A program made the position numbers and the translations under genes. Shown here piece by piece: positions 1-6,759 of a stretch of 17,739 nucleotides of DNA; positions within the stretch are counted from its first letter, which is position 1, and the number at the start of each line of letters is the position of its first letter. The notes under the pieces were generated by a model, which did not search any database, had not been told where the DNA came from, and saw only the letters and a list, made by a program, of their open reading frames with translations. The DNA is from an uncultured Flavobacteriaceae bacterium (GTDB taxonomy: Bacteria; Bacteroidota; Bacteroidia; Flavobacteriales; Flavobacteriaceae): contig CAJWAY010000016.1 in NCBI GenBank assembly GCA_913020685.1, positions 1 through 17,739 of the forward strand. The letters run 5' to 3'.

Positions 1-55
1 ACCAGGGACCAACTGATTATGAGTCAGCTACTCTAACCAACTGAGCTATAGGACC
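1..55 (-). tRNA. tRNA with CAT anticodon (elongator Met, or Ile2), 3' part cut off by window edge
   Basis: Read on the minus strand, the gene begins GGTCCTA at position 55, followed by the D-arm (GCTC...GAGT) and an anticodon arm GCTGA-CTCATAA-TCAGT whose 7-base loop carries CAT at positions 34-36. The T-arm starts but runs off position 1. The first base is G, which argues against an initiator tRNA with an unpaired C1. CAT is shared by elongator Met and by Ile2 (lysidine-modified); without the 3' half I prefer Met but cannot exclude Ile2. A TATATTTA sequence on the minus strand (74-67), one base off the Bacteroidota -7 element, may belong to its promoter. Confidence 0.88.
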
Positions 56-168
56 GTTTCAATTTGTAAATATAAGCATAGCCTGAAAATATTTGCGAAT
101 TTTAATTTTAATTTGAGGCTTACACTCATATGCCAATCCCCTTTTGTAGGTTTTGTTATTTTAGTGTT

Positions 169-858
169 ATGAAAAAGTCAATTTTAAACACACCTGCATT
201 TAGATATATTTTTGAGGTTATAGTTATTGTGTTTTCTGTAACACTCTCTTTTTATATTCAAGATGTATTGAATGATAGGGAGAAAATTGAACAAAAAAAT
301 AAGGGCTTAGAGGGAGTTTTAATTGAATTAGAAAAAGACAATAAATCCTATGGATTCACCGATTTATACAATAAACAAAGAATAAATTGTATTGATTCAC
401 TCTTTAATTTATCATACAAGTTTAAACCAATATATATTTCTGGTATGTGGTCAAATTTTGAAATGGTTGAAAACAAAAGATTCTTTGATGCTTTGATATC
501 AACTGGAGCAATAGAATATATTAAAAGTAATCAGTTGAAAAGCGAATTAAGCGATTACTATAATTTAGAATATATGAAATTGAAATCTGCTATCTTTTCT
601 GATAATTTATGTTTCAATAGATTCAGCGAAAGATTAACAAATTTTAAAATTGATTCAATCAAATGGAATGGAATGGATAATTTTACTTTACATCATTTTA
701 ATCCAAATGACATTAAAAAAATTAGAAATGACACAAAATTAAAATCAACTGCATTGGAATGGATGATGTATATGAGGATGGAAATTGGTTATGCGGATGA
801 CGCTAAAAAGAGAATTCAATTAATCAAAAAATTAATTAATCAAGAGTTAAATAACTAA
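169..858 (+). CDS. Hypothetical AT-rich single-pass membrane protein, DUF6090-like
   Basis: About 229 residues from the ATG at 169, which gives a short basic N-terminus (MKKS), one hydrophobic segment at about residues 12-30 (FEVIVIVFSVTLSFYIQ), then a charged, helix-rich soluble part with no cysteine motif or enzyme signature. An in-frame ATG at 130 would add 13 residues and is the alternative start. The pattern of a lone N-terminal helix ending in an I-Q/N-D-x-x-N-D/E-R-like stretch, followed by a Leu/Glu/Lys-rich region, resembles the DUF6090 family common in Flavobacteriia, whose function I do not know. G+C counted by hand over 181-420 is about 26%, clearly lower than the neighbouring recA and PBP genes. 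It sits alone between two tRNA genes on the opposite strand, so it looks like an accessory or acquired gene. Family assignment is tentative; that it is a real gene is likely. Confidence 0.6.
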   Translation: MKKSILNTPAFRYIFEVIVIVFSVTLSFYIQDVLNDREKIEQKNKGLEGVLIELEKDNKSYGFTDLYNKQRINCIDSLFNLSYKFKPIYISGMWSNFEMVENKRFFDALISTGAIEYIKSNQLKSELSDYYNLEYMKLKSAIFSDNLCFNRFSERLTNFKIDSIKWNGMDNFTLHHFNPNDIKKIRNDTKLKSTALEWMMYMRMEIGYADDAKKRIQLIKKLINQELNN

Positions 859-867
859 TCGCTTCAT

Positions 868-894
868 AAAAAAAGGGCACACAAAGGAAACCCT
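868..894 (-). terminator. Possible intrinsic terminator of the tRNA-Ala transcript
   Basis: On the minus strand AGGG (894-891) pairs with CCCT (877-874) across a 13-base loop and is followed at once by a run of seven T (874-868). It starts 14 bases beyond the 3' end of tRNA-Ala. The stem is only 4-5 bp, so the call is weak; position and T-run are what support it. Confidence 0.35.
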
Positions 895-907
895 GAAATA
901 AATATTG

Positions 908-981
908 TGGAGAAGAGCGGACTCGAACCGCCGACCTCTTGACTGCCAGTCAAGCGCTCTAGCCAACTGAGCTACATCCCC
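908..981 (-). tRNA. tRNA-Ala (anticodon GGC)
   Basis: The full 74-base cloverleaf can be folded on the minus strand: acceptor GGGGATG/CTTCTCC, D-arm GCTC/GAGC, anticodon stem CTTGA/TCAAG with loop CTGGCAG (anticodon GGC, reading GCC codons), T-arm GGCGG-TTCGAGT-CCGCT, discriminator A. It carries the G3-U70 wobble pair that is the main identity element of alanine tRNAs. The CCA end is not encoded. One oddity is an unpaired U6-U67 in the acceptor stem. Confidence 0.95.
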
Positions 982-1071
982 ATTTTAGAGCGAGTATAAA
1001 AGTACAACAAAGCGCCAAATTTAAAAACCCTCTTTCAAACATTCATTTAAAATTGTATTATATTTAATTTG

Positions 1072-1731
1072 ATGTCCTCTTTAAAATTCAAACTATTTTG
1101 GCTTTTATTTCATATATTTTCATTGGGTTTGGCTCAAGGCGATTCCAATCTTCTTTTGCAATACAATCGTGGGCCCGATCTGGACGCTTTTTACCGGAAA
1201 TGGAATTTTGATCTACACACTCATTTGGTTTATGGAAATATGAGGGAAGATTATTCCTTTAGAAAAATCAGTTTTTCTGCTGGAATTTACATTCAATACA
1301 AATTTTCAAAAACCTTGGCTCTCAATTCAGGGGTAGACTATTTTAATCTGAGTTACCAATACAACCTTGCTGAAAATCAATCATTCGATCAATTAACCTA
1401 CATTAGCTTTCCCCTCACTCTAAGGGTGTTTCCATCTAGAAAACTGCATTTTGAAATGGGCTTACTTTACAACAAAATTCATAGCGCTCAAAATACACAG
1501 ATTGTTGACCTAAAAAATTTAAGCTATGAATACTCCTCAGAGATCTTCAAAAATAATTTTGGTTGGCTTTTTGCCAGTCAATACAATATTTGGAAGAGAT
1601 TTAATGTCTCTCTCCAATACCGTTTTTTAAAGAAAGAATCGGATCCCCTGTGGGATCAAAAAAATAATTTTGATGCCATTCTATTTGGGATTCACTTTTT
1701 TGTACTCAATCCGAAAACAAAACCACTGTAA
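1072..1731 (+). CDS. Predicted small outer-membrane beta-barrel protein
   Basis: About 219 residues from the ATG at 1072; a TTG just before it in frame (1069) is not needed. Residues 1-22 form a signal peptide (basic start, hydrophobic LFWLLFHIFSLGL, then AQG). The mature part is made of alternating aromatic/polar strands separated by short turns, for example SFSAGIYIQYKF, LALNSGVDYFNLSYQY, LTYISFPLTLRVF, LHFEMGLLYNKI, FGWLFASQYNIW and FNVSLQYRFLKK, and a last strand rich in Phe. This is the look of the PorT/OmpA-like 8- to 10-strand barrels common in Bacteroidota. No catalytic motif is seen, so role is unknown; a structural or receptor barrel in the outer membrane is the inference. The gene stands alone, and its stop is 7 bases from the stop of the convergent lpxR-like gene. 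Confidence 0.7.
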   Translation: MSSLKFKLFWLLFHIFSLGLAQGDSNLLLQYNRGPDLDAFYRKWNFDLHTHLVYGNMREDYSFRKISFSAGIYIQYKFSKTLALNSGVDYFNLSYQYNLAENQSFDQLTYISFPLTLRVFPSRKLHFEMGLLYNKIHSAQNTQIVDLKNLSYEYSSEIFKNNFGWLFASQYNIWKRFNVSLQYRFLKKESDPLWDQKNNFDAILFGIHFFVLNPKTKPL

Positions 1732-1738
1732 AAGACCA

Positions 1739-2641
1739 CTAAAACAACTTGGCAATAGAGACGTTTAGATAGTAATGTCGTTTAGCAAGCTGACGCTCAT
1801 TATCTCTAGAAATGCTATTCAAAAGGGTAAGTAACCTCCATCTTTTACTATAAAATGCAAAGCCCGCCTCTAAGCTATTTTTATTTGGAATATTGGTCAA
1901 CACAAAAGGAGCCTTGTCATCAAATAATCCGCCAGAAACCATGAAATCATGATAGCGATACTCAAGTCGCGTTCCAACATAAATACCATATCCTTTAGTT
2001 TGCATCTCCAGAGGATTCCCTAAAAATGCCAACGCATCAGAAGTCCCAAATAAAGATCCAACCCGCACTCCAGCTGCGATGCGTTGTGACCCTACATTTC
2101 CAAACAACTCATACATCAAAGCCAATCTCTTGTGCAATTGTAATCGTTTTCTTTGCATTAAATTAATGTTGAAATGAAATCTTTGGGGCAAAGGCTTCAA
2201 CCAGGCCACATCTGGCAAACCCAAAATCTTATCGTGATAAAAGTTTTGAAAATATGGCGCTAGGGAGGCACTACCGGTCATACCTATCTTTAAGGATACT
2301 CCCCATGCCGAAAAGGGGTTATTGTAATGTTCAAATGCTCTTTCCAAAAACAACCATCCCCCATAGGGATAATCCAATTTATCTATATCAAATGTATACC
2401 GGTTAGAGGGGGTATAAATTTCCTGTCCCAAAGTCCAGTGCACGTATCTTTTATAAGATATACCCTCTTGATCTGTTAAACTTTTTAACCTTCCAGTACT
2501 TATAAAAACTCCACTGGAATAGTAACGATCCCTACCAAAATAAAGATCATTGTCAACACTCAAATTCACATAGTGCTGAGAATACAAACCTCCCCACCAT
2601 AGAACCCAGAATATAAATAAAGTCGAAAGGGCGGATTTCAT
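1739..2641 (-). CDS. Lipid A deacylase, LpxR family (DUF2219)
   Basis: LpxR enzymes are outer-membrane barrels that remove the 3'-acyloxyacyl chain of lipid A. The protein is 300 residues from the ATG at 2641, which yields a clean signal peptide (MKSALSTLFIFWVLWWGGLYSQ). Numbered from that start, the family's N-terminal motif appears as SVDNDLYFGRDRYYSSG with Asn31-Asp32, and the active-site region as GSASLAPYFQNFYHDKILG with His136, the residue corresponding to the catalytic His of Salmonella LpxR. Strand-like segments continue to a C-terminal Phe (NVSIAKLF), typical of a barrel. Ten codons upstream an in-frame ATG-ATG (2671) gives a longer version, but those codons lie inside an inverted repeat, so I prefer 2641. 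The gene is divergent from the crotonase gene and stands alone. Symbol withheld because Bacteroidota members of the family are largely untested biochemically. Confidence 0.82.
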   Translation of the reverse strand: MKSALSTLFIFWVLWWGGLYSQHYVNLSVDNDLYFGRDRYYSSGVFISTGRLKSLTDQEGISYKRYVHWTLGQEIYTPSNRYTFDIDKLDYPYGGWLFLERAFEHYNNPFSAWGVSLKIGMTGSASLAPYFQNFYHDKILGLPDVAWLKPLPQRFHFNINLMQRKRLQLHKRLALMYELFGNVGSQRIAAGVRVGSLFGTSDALAFLGNPLEMQTKGYGIYVGTRLEYRYHDFMVSGGLFDDKAPFVLTNIPNKNSLEAGFAFYSKRWRLLTLLNSISRDNERQLAKRHYYLNVSIAKLF

Positions 2642-2666
2642 AGGTAAAATATGGTGGAATTTAACC

Positions 2667-2697
2667 ATCATTTTTGGAATTCGTCTTCAAAAATGAT
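2667..2697. repeat. Perfect 10-bp inverted repeat in the lpxR leader
   Basis: ATCATTTTTG at 2667-2676 is repeated as its reverse complement CAAAAATGAT at 2688-2697, with an 11-base spacer holding GAATTC. In minus-strand RNA it would form a 10-bp hairpin that covers the upstream ATG-ATG (2671-2666) of the longer lpxR reading. It could equally be a protein-binding dyad. It lies between the divergent lpxR-like and crotonase genes. Confidence 0.6.
2688..2695 (-). promoter_or_regulatory. Possible -7 element for the lpxR-like gene
   Basis: Minus-strand CATTTTTG (2695-2688) differs by one base from the Bacteroidota -7 consensus TAnnTTTG. A TTG is found 24 bases upstream (2722-2720), slightly more than the usual spacing. 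A start of transcription near 2683 would give a leader of about 40 bases to the ATG at 2641. The same ten bases, ATTTTTGAAG, occur in the plus-strand element of the divergent gene. Confidence 0.3.
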
Positions 2698-2738
2698 TTC
2701 AATTTAACCTAAGGTGCGCCAAAACAAAATAGATTGGC

Positions 2739-2746
2739 TATTTTTG
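2739..2746 (+). promoter_or_regulatory. -7 element (TATTTTTG) upstream of the crotonase gene
   Basis: TATTTTTG matches TAnnTTTG exactly. It ends 7 bases before the ATG at 2754, so transcription would start at or within a few bases of the start codon. No TTG is present at the expected -33 spacing, which lowers confidence. Confidence 0.35.
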
Positions 2747-2753
2747 AAGTTAA

Positions 2754-3506
2754 ATGGGTGGGAGTGTTCAATTAGAAAAAAACAAAAGGATCGGGAAGAT
2801 CAAGTTTTTCCATCCAAAAGGGAACAGCCTGCCCTCTAACTTACTGTATAAACTTGTTCAGGCCTTTGAAAAGAGCGAAAAAGACCCCGATATTAAAGTG
2901 ATTGTTTTGGAGAGTAAGGGTAATTGCTTTTGTGCAGGCGCCTCACTTAAAGAATTAGAAAGGCTAAAAAATATAGATGATACAACATCCTTTTTTATGG
3001 GCTTTGCCGATTTACTAAATACGATCCGAAAAATGTCAAAATTTGTATTGGCCAAAGTCCACGGAAAAGTCGTAGGTGGTGGTGTAGGATTGGTTGCAGC
3101 TTGCGACTATGCATTTGCTACGAATGCCGCCCTAATCAAACTCTCAGAACTTTCGATCGGTCTCGGTCCCTATGTAATCGAACCAGCTGTGAGCCGTAAA
3201 ATAGGTACCACCGCCTTTACTCAATTGTCTTTGGACAGTGCCGAATGGAAAAGTGCACAATGGGGACTTGAAAATGGGCTTTATGCAAAATGTGTGACAA
3301 ATAAAAAAGCTTTGGATCAAACTGTAATTAATAATGCTGAGAGACTATCCAACTATGACCAGCAATCTTTAATACATTTGCGAAAACTTCATTGGAAGGA
3401 TACAAATAACTGGGAAAGTCTTTTGCCCGAAAACGCTAAAATTACAGCTAAATTGGCCTTGTCAGACTTTACTCAAAATAAAATTAAATTACTCTTAAAT
3501 GAATAA
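2754..3506 (+). CDS. Enoyl-CoA hydratase/isomerase (crotonase) family protein, methylglutaconyl-CoA hydratase-like
   Basis: 250 residues, the normal crotonase length. The two oxyanion-hole loops are visible: CAGASLKEL at about 61-69 and HGKVVGGGVGLVAACD at about 103-118. The equivalent of crotonase Glu164 is kept in LSELSIGLG (about 135-143), while the equivalent of Glu144 is Gly in GGGVGLVA; that pattern is found in methylglutaconyl-CoA hydratases of leucine breakdown and in some other family members, so substrate cannot be fixed. Cytosolic; no signal peptide. The stop codon overlaps the start of the QueD-like gene by 8 bp (ATGAATAA), so the two are co-transcribed and probably translationally coupled, although no shared pathway is obvious. 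No other leucine-degradation gene is in the window. Confidence 0.85.
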   Translation: MGGSVQLEKNKRIGKIKFFHPKGNSLPSNLLYKLVQAFEKSEKDPDIKVIVLESKGNCFCAGASLKELERLKNIDDTTSFFMGFADLLNTIRKMSKFVLAKVHGKVVGGGVGLVAACDYAFATNAALIKLSELSIGLGPYVIEPAVSRKIGTTAFTQLSLDSAEWKSAQWGLENGLYAKCVTNKKALDQTVINNAERLSNYDQQSLIHLRKLHWKDTNNWESLLPENAKITAKLALSDFTQNKIKLLLNE

Positions 3507-3948
3507 TAAAGTTCGTGTTACTAAACAATTTAAATTTGAAACTGGACACGCAATATATGGATATGACGGACTCTGTAAAAACATTCATGGCCATAGTTTT
3601 AAATTAGACGTAACCATTATAGGTCAACCCATCGCTGACCCAGATCATGTCAAGAACGGAATGGTCATTGATTTTGGAGACCTCAAGACAATTGTAAATA
3701 AGGAAATTGTTCAGCCCTTTGACCATGCAATTGTCCTCAACGTGAAATCCCCTCATAAAGAAATCGCTGATGAAATGGAAATCCGGGGTCACAAAGTTCT
3801 TAGAGTTAGCTATCAGCCCACCTGTGAAATGATGATCATTGACTTTGCATTAAAACTTAAATCCAAGCTCCCTGATCATTTGAAATTATACTCGTTAAAA
3901 CTCCGAGAAACTGAGACTGCTTTTGCGGAATGGTATTCCGATGACTAA
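3499..3948 (+). CDS. queD: 6-carboxy-5,6,7,8-tetrahydropterin synthase (QueD / PTPS family)
   Basis: 149 residues. The enzyme turns 7,8-dihydroneopterin triphosphate into 6-carboxytetrahydropterin, an early step to queuosine. Zinc ligands His17, His30 and His32 are present; the catalytic Cys26 lies in CKNIHGH, the CxxxHGH spacing of QueD rather than the longer spacing of mammalian pyruvoyl-tetrahydropterin synthases. FDHAIVLN supplies the Asp-His pair, YQPTCEMM corresponds to the usual PT-x-E substrate-binding motif, and Glu137 in KLRETETAFAEW is the pterin-anchoring glutamate. It overlaps the upstream crotonase gene by 8 bp, and its TAA stop overlaps the stop of the convergent PBP1A gene by 4 bp (CTAA). 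No queC, queE or queF lies in the window, so queuosine versus another pterin role is inferred from the motif alone. Confidence 0.88.
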   Translation: MNNKVRVTKQFKFETGHAIYGYDGLCKNIHGHSFKLDVTIIGQPIADPDHVKNGMVIDFGDLKTIVNKEIVQPFDHAIVLNVKSPHKEIADEMEIRGHKVLRVSYQPTCEMMIIDFALKLKSKLPDHLKLYSLKLRETETAFAEWYSDD

Positions 3949-6275
3949 AATCCCAATTGATCCAAATCAGCTTCAATTTTATCTGGTAGATTAAGATCCG
4001 TATCAATTTCGTATTCCTCACAGTCTAGGGGGATACTCACTACCTTGGGATTCAGAAAGGCCTCCTTTGAAATTCCCAATGAATCATTTTCATAGGCTCC
4101 TTTCATGTATAATGCCCAGATGGGCAAAGCCATAGTCGCACCCTGTCCAAAAGCAATTTCCTCAAAGTGAATTGAGCGGTCTTCCCCTCCAACCCAAACC
4201 CCAGTTACCAAGTTGGGTACTATCCCCATAAACCATCCATCGCTTTGATTTTGGGTAGTTCCGGTTTTGCCAGCAATAGGGTTTTCAAAAATGTAGGGAT
4301 AGCCAGTAACAACTTTTTCATAAACATAATTGGTCTCCTCCAGACCAGCATGACGTAATCTGGCACCCGACCCCTGTTCCGTAACCCCTTGCATTAAATT
4401 AATTGTAACATAAGCTGCTTCTTCGCTGATCACATCTTTAGTTTTGGGAACAACCTCAAAAAGAGCCATTCCGTTTTTGTCCTCTATTCGGGTAATCACA
4501 ATTGGTTGTATGTAAATTCCCTGATTGGCAAACGTTCCATAGGCACCAACCAACTCGAAGAGACTTATGTCTGGGGTTCCCAATGCGATTGATGGCACCA
4601 TAGGGATGTATGATGTTACCCCTGTTTTTTTAACCAAATCGATCACTGGTCGTGGGCCAACTTTATCCATAATTCTAGCGCTAATAGTATTAACTGAGTT
4701 TGCCAATGCATTTTTTAAGGTCCGGGTTCGGCCATAACGGTCACCAGAGTTTTTTGGGCACCAAGGGTCAATATTGCCATGTTTCATTGCATCGATGCAA
4801 TACAATGCATCAGGCAACTTATCACAAGGTGAGAGCTTAAGCTGGTCGATGGCTGTGGCGTATAAAAAGGGTTTGAAAGTAGAGCCAATTTGACGCCGGC
4901 CTTGCTTGACCTGGTCATATTGAAAGTGCTTATAATTAAATCCTCCAACCCAGGCCTTGACATGTCCAGTTTGTGGCTCCATAGACATTAGGGCCGCCCG
5001 AAGAAAATGTTTATAATAGCGAATCGAATCCATTGGAGTCATTATAGTATCTATTTCTCCTTTCCAACTGAAAACCTGCATTGGTATTGGTTTAAAAAAA
5101 CTTTCTAAAATAGCTTCTTCATCCATTCCTGCAACTTTTCCCTTACGCCACCGCTCACTGCGGAATGCAGTTCGGGTTAAAAGAGTATCGATTTCCCCCT
5201 CGCGTAAATCAAGAAAAGGCGCAGTGGGGTTTAACTCTTCAGTGTTTTGAAGAAAAAACTCTTTTTGTAAATTTTTCATGTGCTCAGAAACAGCATTTTC
5301 ACCCAGAGCTTGAAGCCTAGAGTCAATGGTGGTATAGATTTTTAGACCATCGCGGTATATGTTGAAGTTACTCCCATCAGCTTTTGGATTTTCCCGAATC
5401 CATTTTTTCATAAACTCTTGTAGATAGGCACGAAAATAAGTTGCCAAACCTTCCCGATGGGACTCAGGTGTAAAGTCAATTTCGAGCGGAAGAACAGAGA
5501 GGGAATCCATTTCTTCAGAAGTGATTAGTTTATTTCTGAGCATTTGCTGAAAAACTACATTCCGGCGTATTTTGACCATTTCGGGTCGCCTTACAGGGTT
5601 GTATAAAGAAGAGTTTTTGAGCATTCCTACAAGGGTGGCGGACTCTTCAATTTTTAAGGACTGCGGAGCGGTATCGAAAAATATTTTAGCTGCTGATCGA
5701 ACCCCATCGGCATTATATCCAAAGTCATAGATATTGAGGTACATGGCAATAATTTCGTTTTTAGTGTATCTTCTCTCGAGCTGGACTGAAAGAACCCATT
5801 CTTTAATCTTCTGAACCAATGCCTCTTTTTTACTTTTAGATCGTACCCCTACAAAAAGCTGTCGAGCCAATTGCTGAGTAATGGTACTTGCGCCCCCTTT
5901 TTTACCCATATAAAATATGGCCCTAAGTGTTCCCCGCCAATCAATCCCTGCATGGTCATAATACCGCTCATCCTCAGTGGCAATTAATGCTTTCACAATA
6001 TTTTGTGGTAATTCATCAAAAGTGATCGGTGTACGGTTATCCTTAAAGTAAAATTTTCCCAATACCTTACCATCGAATGAAATGATCTGTGTGGCCAAAT
6101 TGGTTTTTGGGTTCTCCAATTGCTCGAGTGGTGGCATGGGGCCCAAATAGCCTAGAGCAGCAATGCCAAAAACACCCCCTACAGCCAAAAATCCTGTGAA
6201 GAAAAGTAACCAAAAAGTCCAAATAAACTTTTTGTATTTCTTAGTTTTTGATACTTTCTTTTGAGTTTTACTCAT
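3945..6275 (-). CDS. mrcA: Penicillin-binding protein 1A, bifunctional transglycosylase/transpeptidase
   Basis: 776 residues from the ATG at 6275; the frame stays open to a TTG at 6299, but the ATG gives the same 8-bp overlap with gldH as seen at the gldH/ricT junction. A short cytosolic Lys-rich tail is followed by a membrane anchor (about residues 18-42). The GT51 glycosyltransferase domain shows ATEDERYYDH (catalytic Glu near 101), GGASTITQQLARQLF and the KNEIIAMYLN motif (about 172-181). The transpeptidase domain has the active-site Ser465 and Lys468 in GSTFK, SVN at 527-529 and KTGT at 670-673. It polymerises and cross-links peptidoglycan at the outer face of the inner membrane. Length and motif order are normal for Bacteroidota PBP1A. 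It is the last gene of the trhO-ricT-gldH-PBP1A run. Confidence 0.95.
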   Translation of the reverse strand: MSKTQKKVSKTKKYKKFIWTFWLLFFTGFLAVGGVFGIAALGYLGPMPPLEQLENPKTNLATQIISFDGKVLGKFYFKDNRTPITFDELPQNIVKALIATEDERYYDHAGIDWRGTLRAIFYMGKKGGASTITQQLARQLFVGVRSKSKKEALVQKIKEWVLSVQLERRYTKNEIIAMYLNIYDFGYNADGVRSAAKIFFDTAPQSLKIEESATLVGMLKNSSLYNPVRRPEMVKIRRNVVFQQMLRNKLITSEEMDSLSVLPLEIDFTPESHREGLATYFRAYLQEFMKKWIRENPKADGSNFNIYRDGLKIYTTIDSRLQALGENAVSEHMKNLQKEFFLQNTEELNPTAPFLDLREGEIDTLLTRTAFRSERWRKGKVAGMDEEAILESFFKPIPMQVFSWKGEIDTIMTPMDSIRYYKHFLRAALMSMEPQTGHVKAWVGGFNYKHFQYDQVKQGRRQIGSTFKPFLYATAIDQLKLSPCDKLPDALYCIDAMKHGNIDPWCPKNSGDRYGRTRTLKNALANSVNTISARIMDKVGPRPVIDLVKKTGVTSYIPMVPSIALGTPDISLFELVGAYGTFANQGIYIQPIVITRIEDKNGMALFEVVPKTKDVISEEAAYVTINLMQGVTEQGSGARLRHAGLEETNYVYEKVVTGYPYIFENPIAGKTGTTQNQSDGWFMGIVPNLVTGVWVGGEDRSIHFEEIAFGQGATMALPIWALYMKGAYENDSLGISKEAFLNPKVVSIPLDCEEYEIDTDLNLPDKIEADLDQLGF

Positions 6276-6759
6276 CGTCTTGTATTTCTTCAACGGCAAA
6301 ACCTACCCCTACGATACCCTCCAAGGTATCAAGGCCTTTTTCACTATTATAAGATCTCAATGCGTGTTCCAGCTGTACATTAATATTTTCTACTGCGGGT
6401 AATTGGTAATTTTCTCTCCACCAGAGTTTGCTTTCCTTGACTTCCAAAAACCCTTTTCCTAACCATTGGCCCTGGGCATCAGCCATAGCATACTCCAGCG
6501 TATCACAAAGCAGCAAGGAGTCTCCTGTTTTGAGTTTGGCAATCAAAAACAAATTGGAATATGGATAATTCTTGTTGTTGCGTATGTAAATCATTAAATT
6601 GACTGGGTTTTCACTTCCTTTATCAAGGGTAAAAAGTACTTTTTCGTATACAGGCCACTGGCCATTAAAATCTTTGTAATTCATAAAAAAAGTGGGCTTA
6701 CTACAAGAAAAAATGAAGCCTAAAGTCAATAATGAGAGAGTGGAGAATTTGCTAAGCAT
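6268..6759 (-). CDS. gldH: Gliding motility lipoprotein GldH
   Basis: 163 residues with a lipoprotein signal ending at Cys19 (LGFIFSCS). The mature protein matches the GldH family in its short size, the YKDFNGQWPVYEKVLFTL segment just after the lipid anchor, the NLMIYIRNNKNYPYSNLFL strand region and the C-terminal EGIVGVGFAVEE stretch. GldH is a lipoprotein required for gliding in Flavobacterium johnsoniae; it belongs to the set of Gld proteins linked to type IX secretion. It overlaps ricT upstream and PBP1A downstream by 8 bp each (ATGCTTAG and ATGAGTAA), so all three should be made from one message. Presence of GldH suggests, but does not prove, gliding or type IX secretion in this organism. 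Confidence 0.88.
   Translation of the reverse strand: MLSKFSTLSLLTLGFIFSCSKPTFFMNYKDFNGQWPVYEKVLFTLDKGSENPVNLMIYIRNNKNYPYSNLFLIAKLKTGDSLLLCDTLEYAMADAQGQWLGKGFLEVKESKLWWRENYQLPAVENINVQLEHALRSYNSEKGLDTLEGIVGVGFAVEEIQDDE

Noticed and set aside
56..907. A tRNA-borne integrated island carrying the AT-rich gene
   Set aside because: No copy of either tRNA's 3' end is seen on the far side of the gene, and there is no integrase; an acquired gene remains possible but not by a recognisable tRNA-att insertion.
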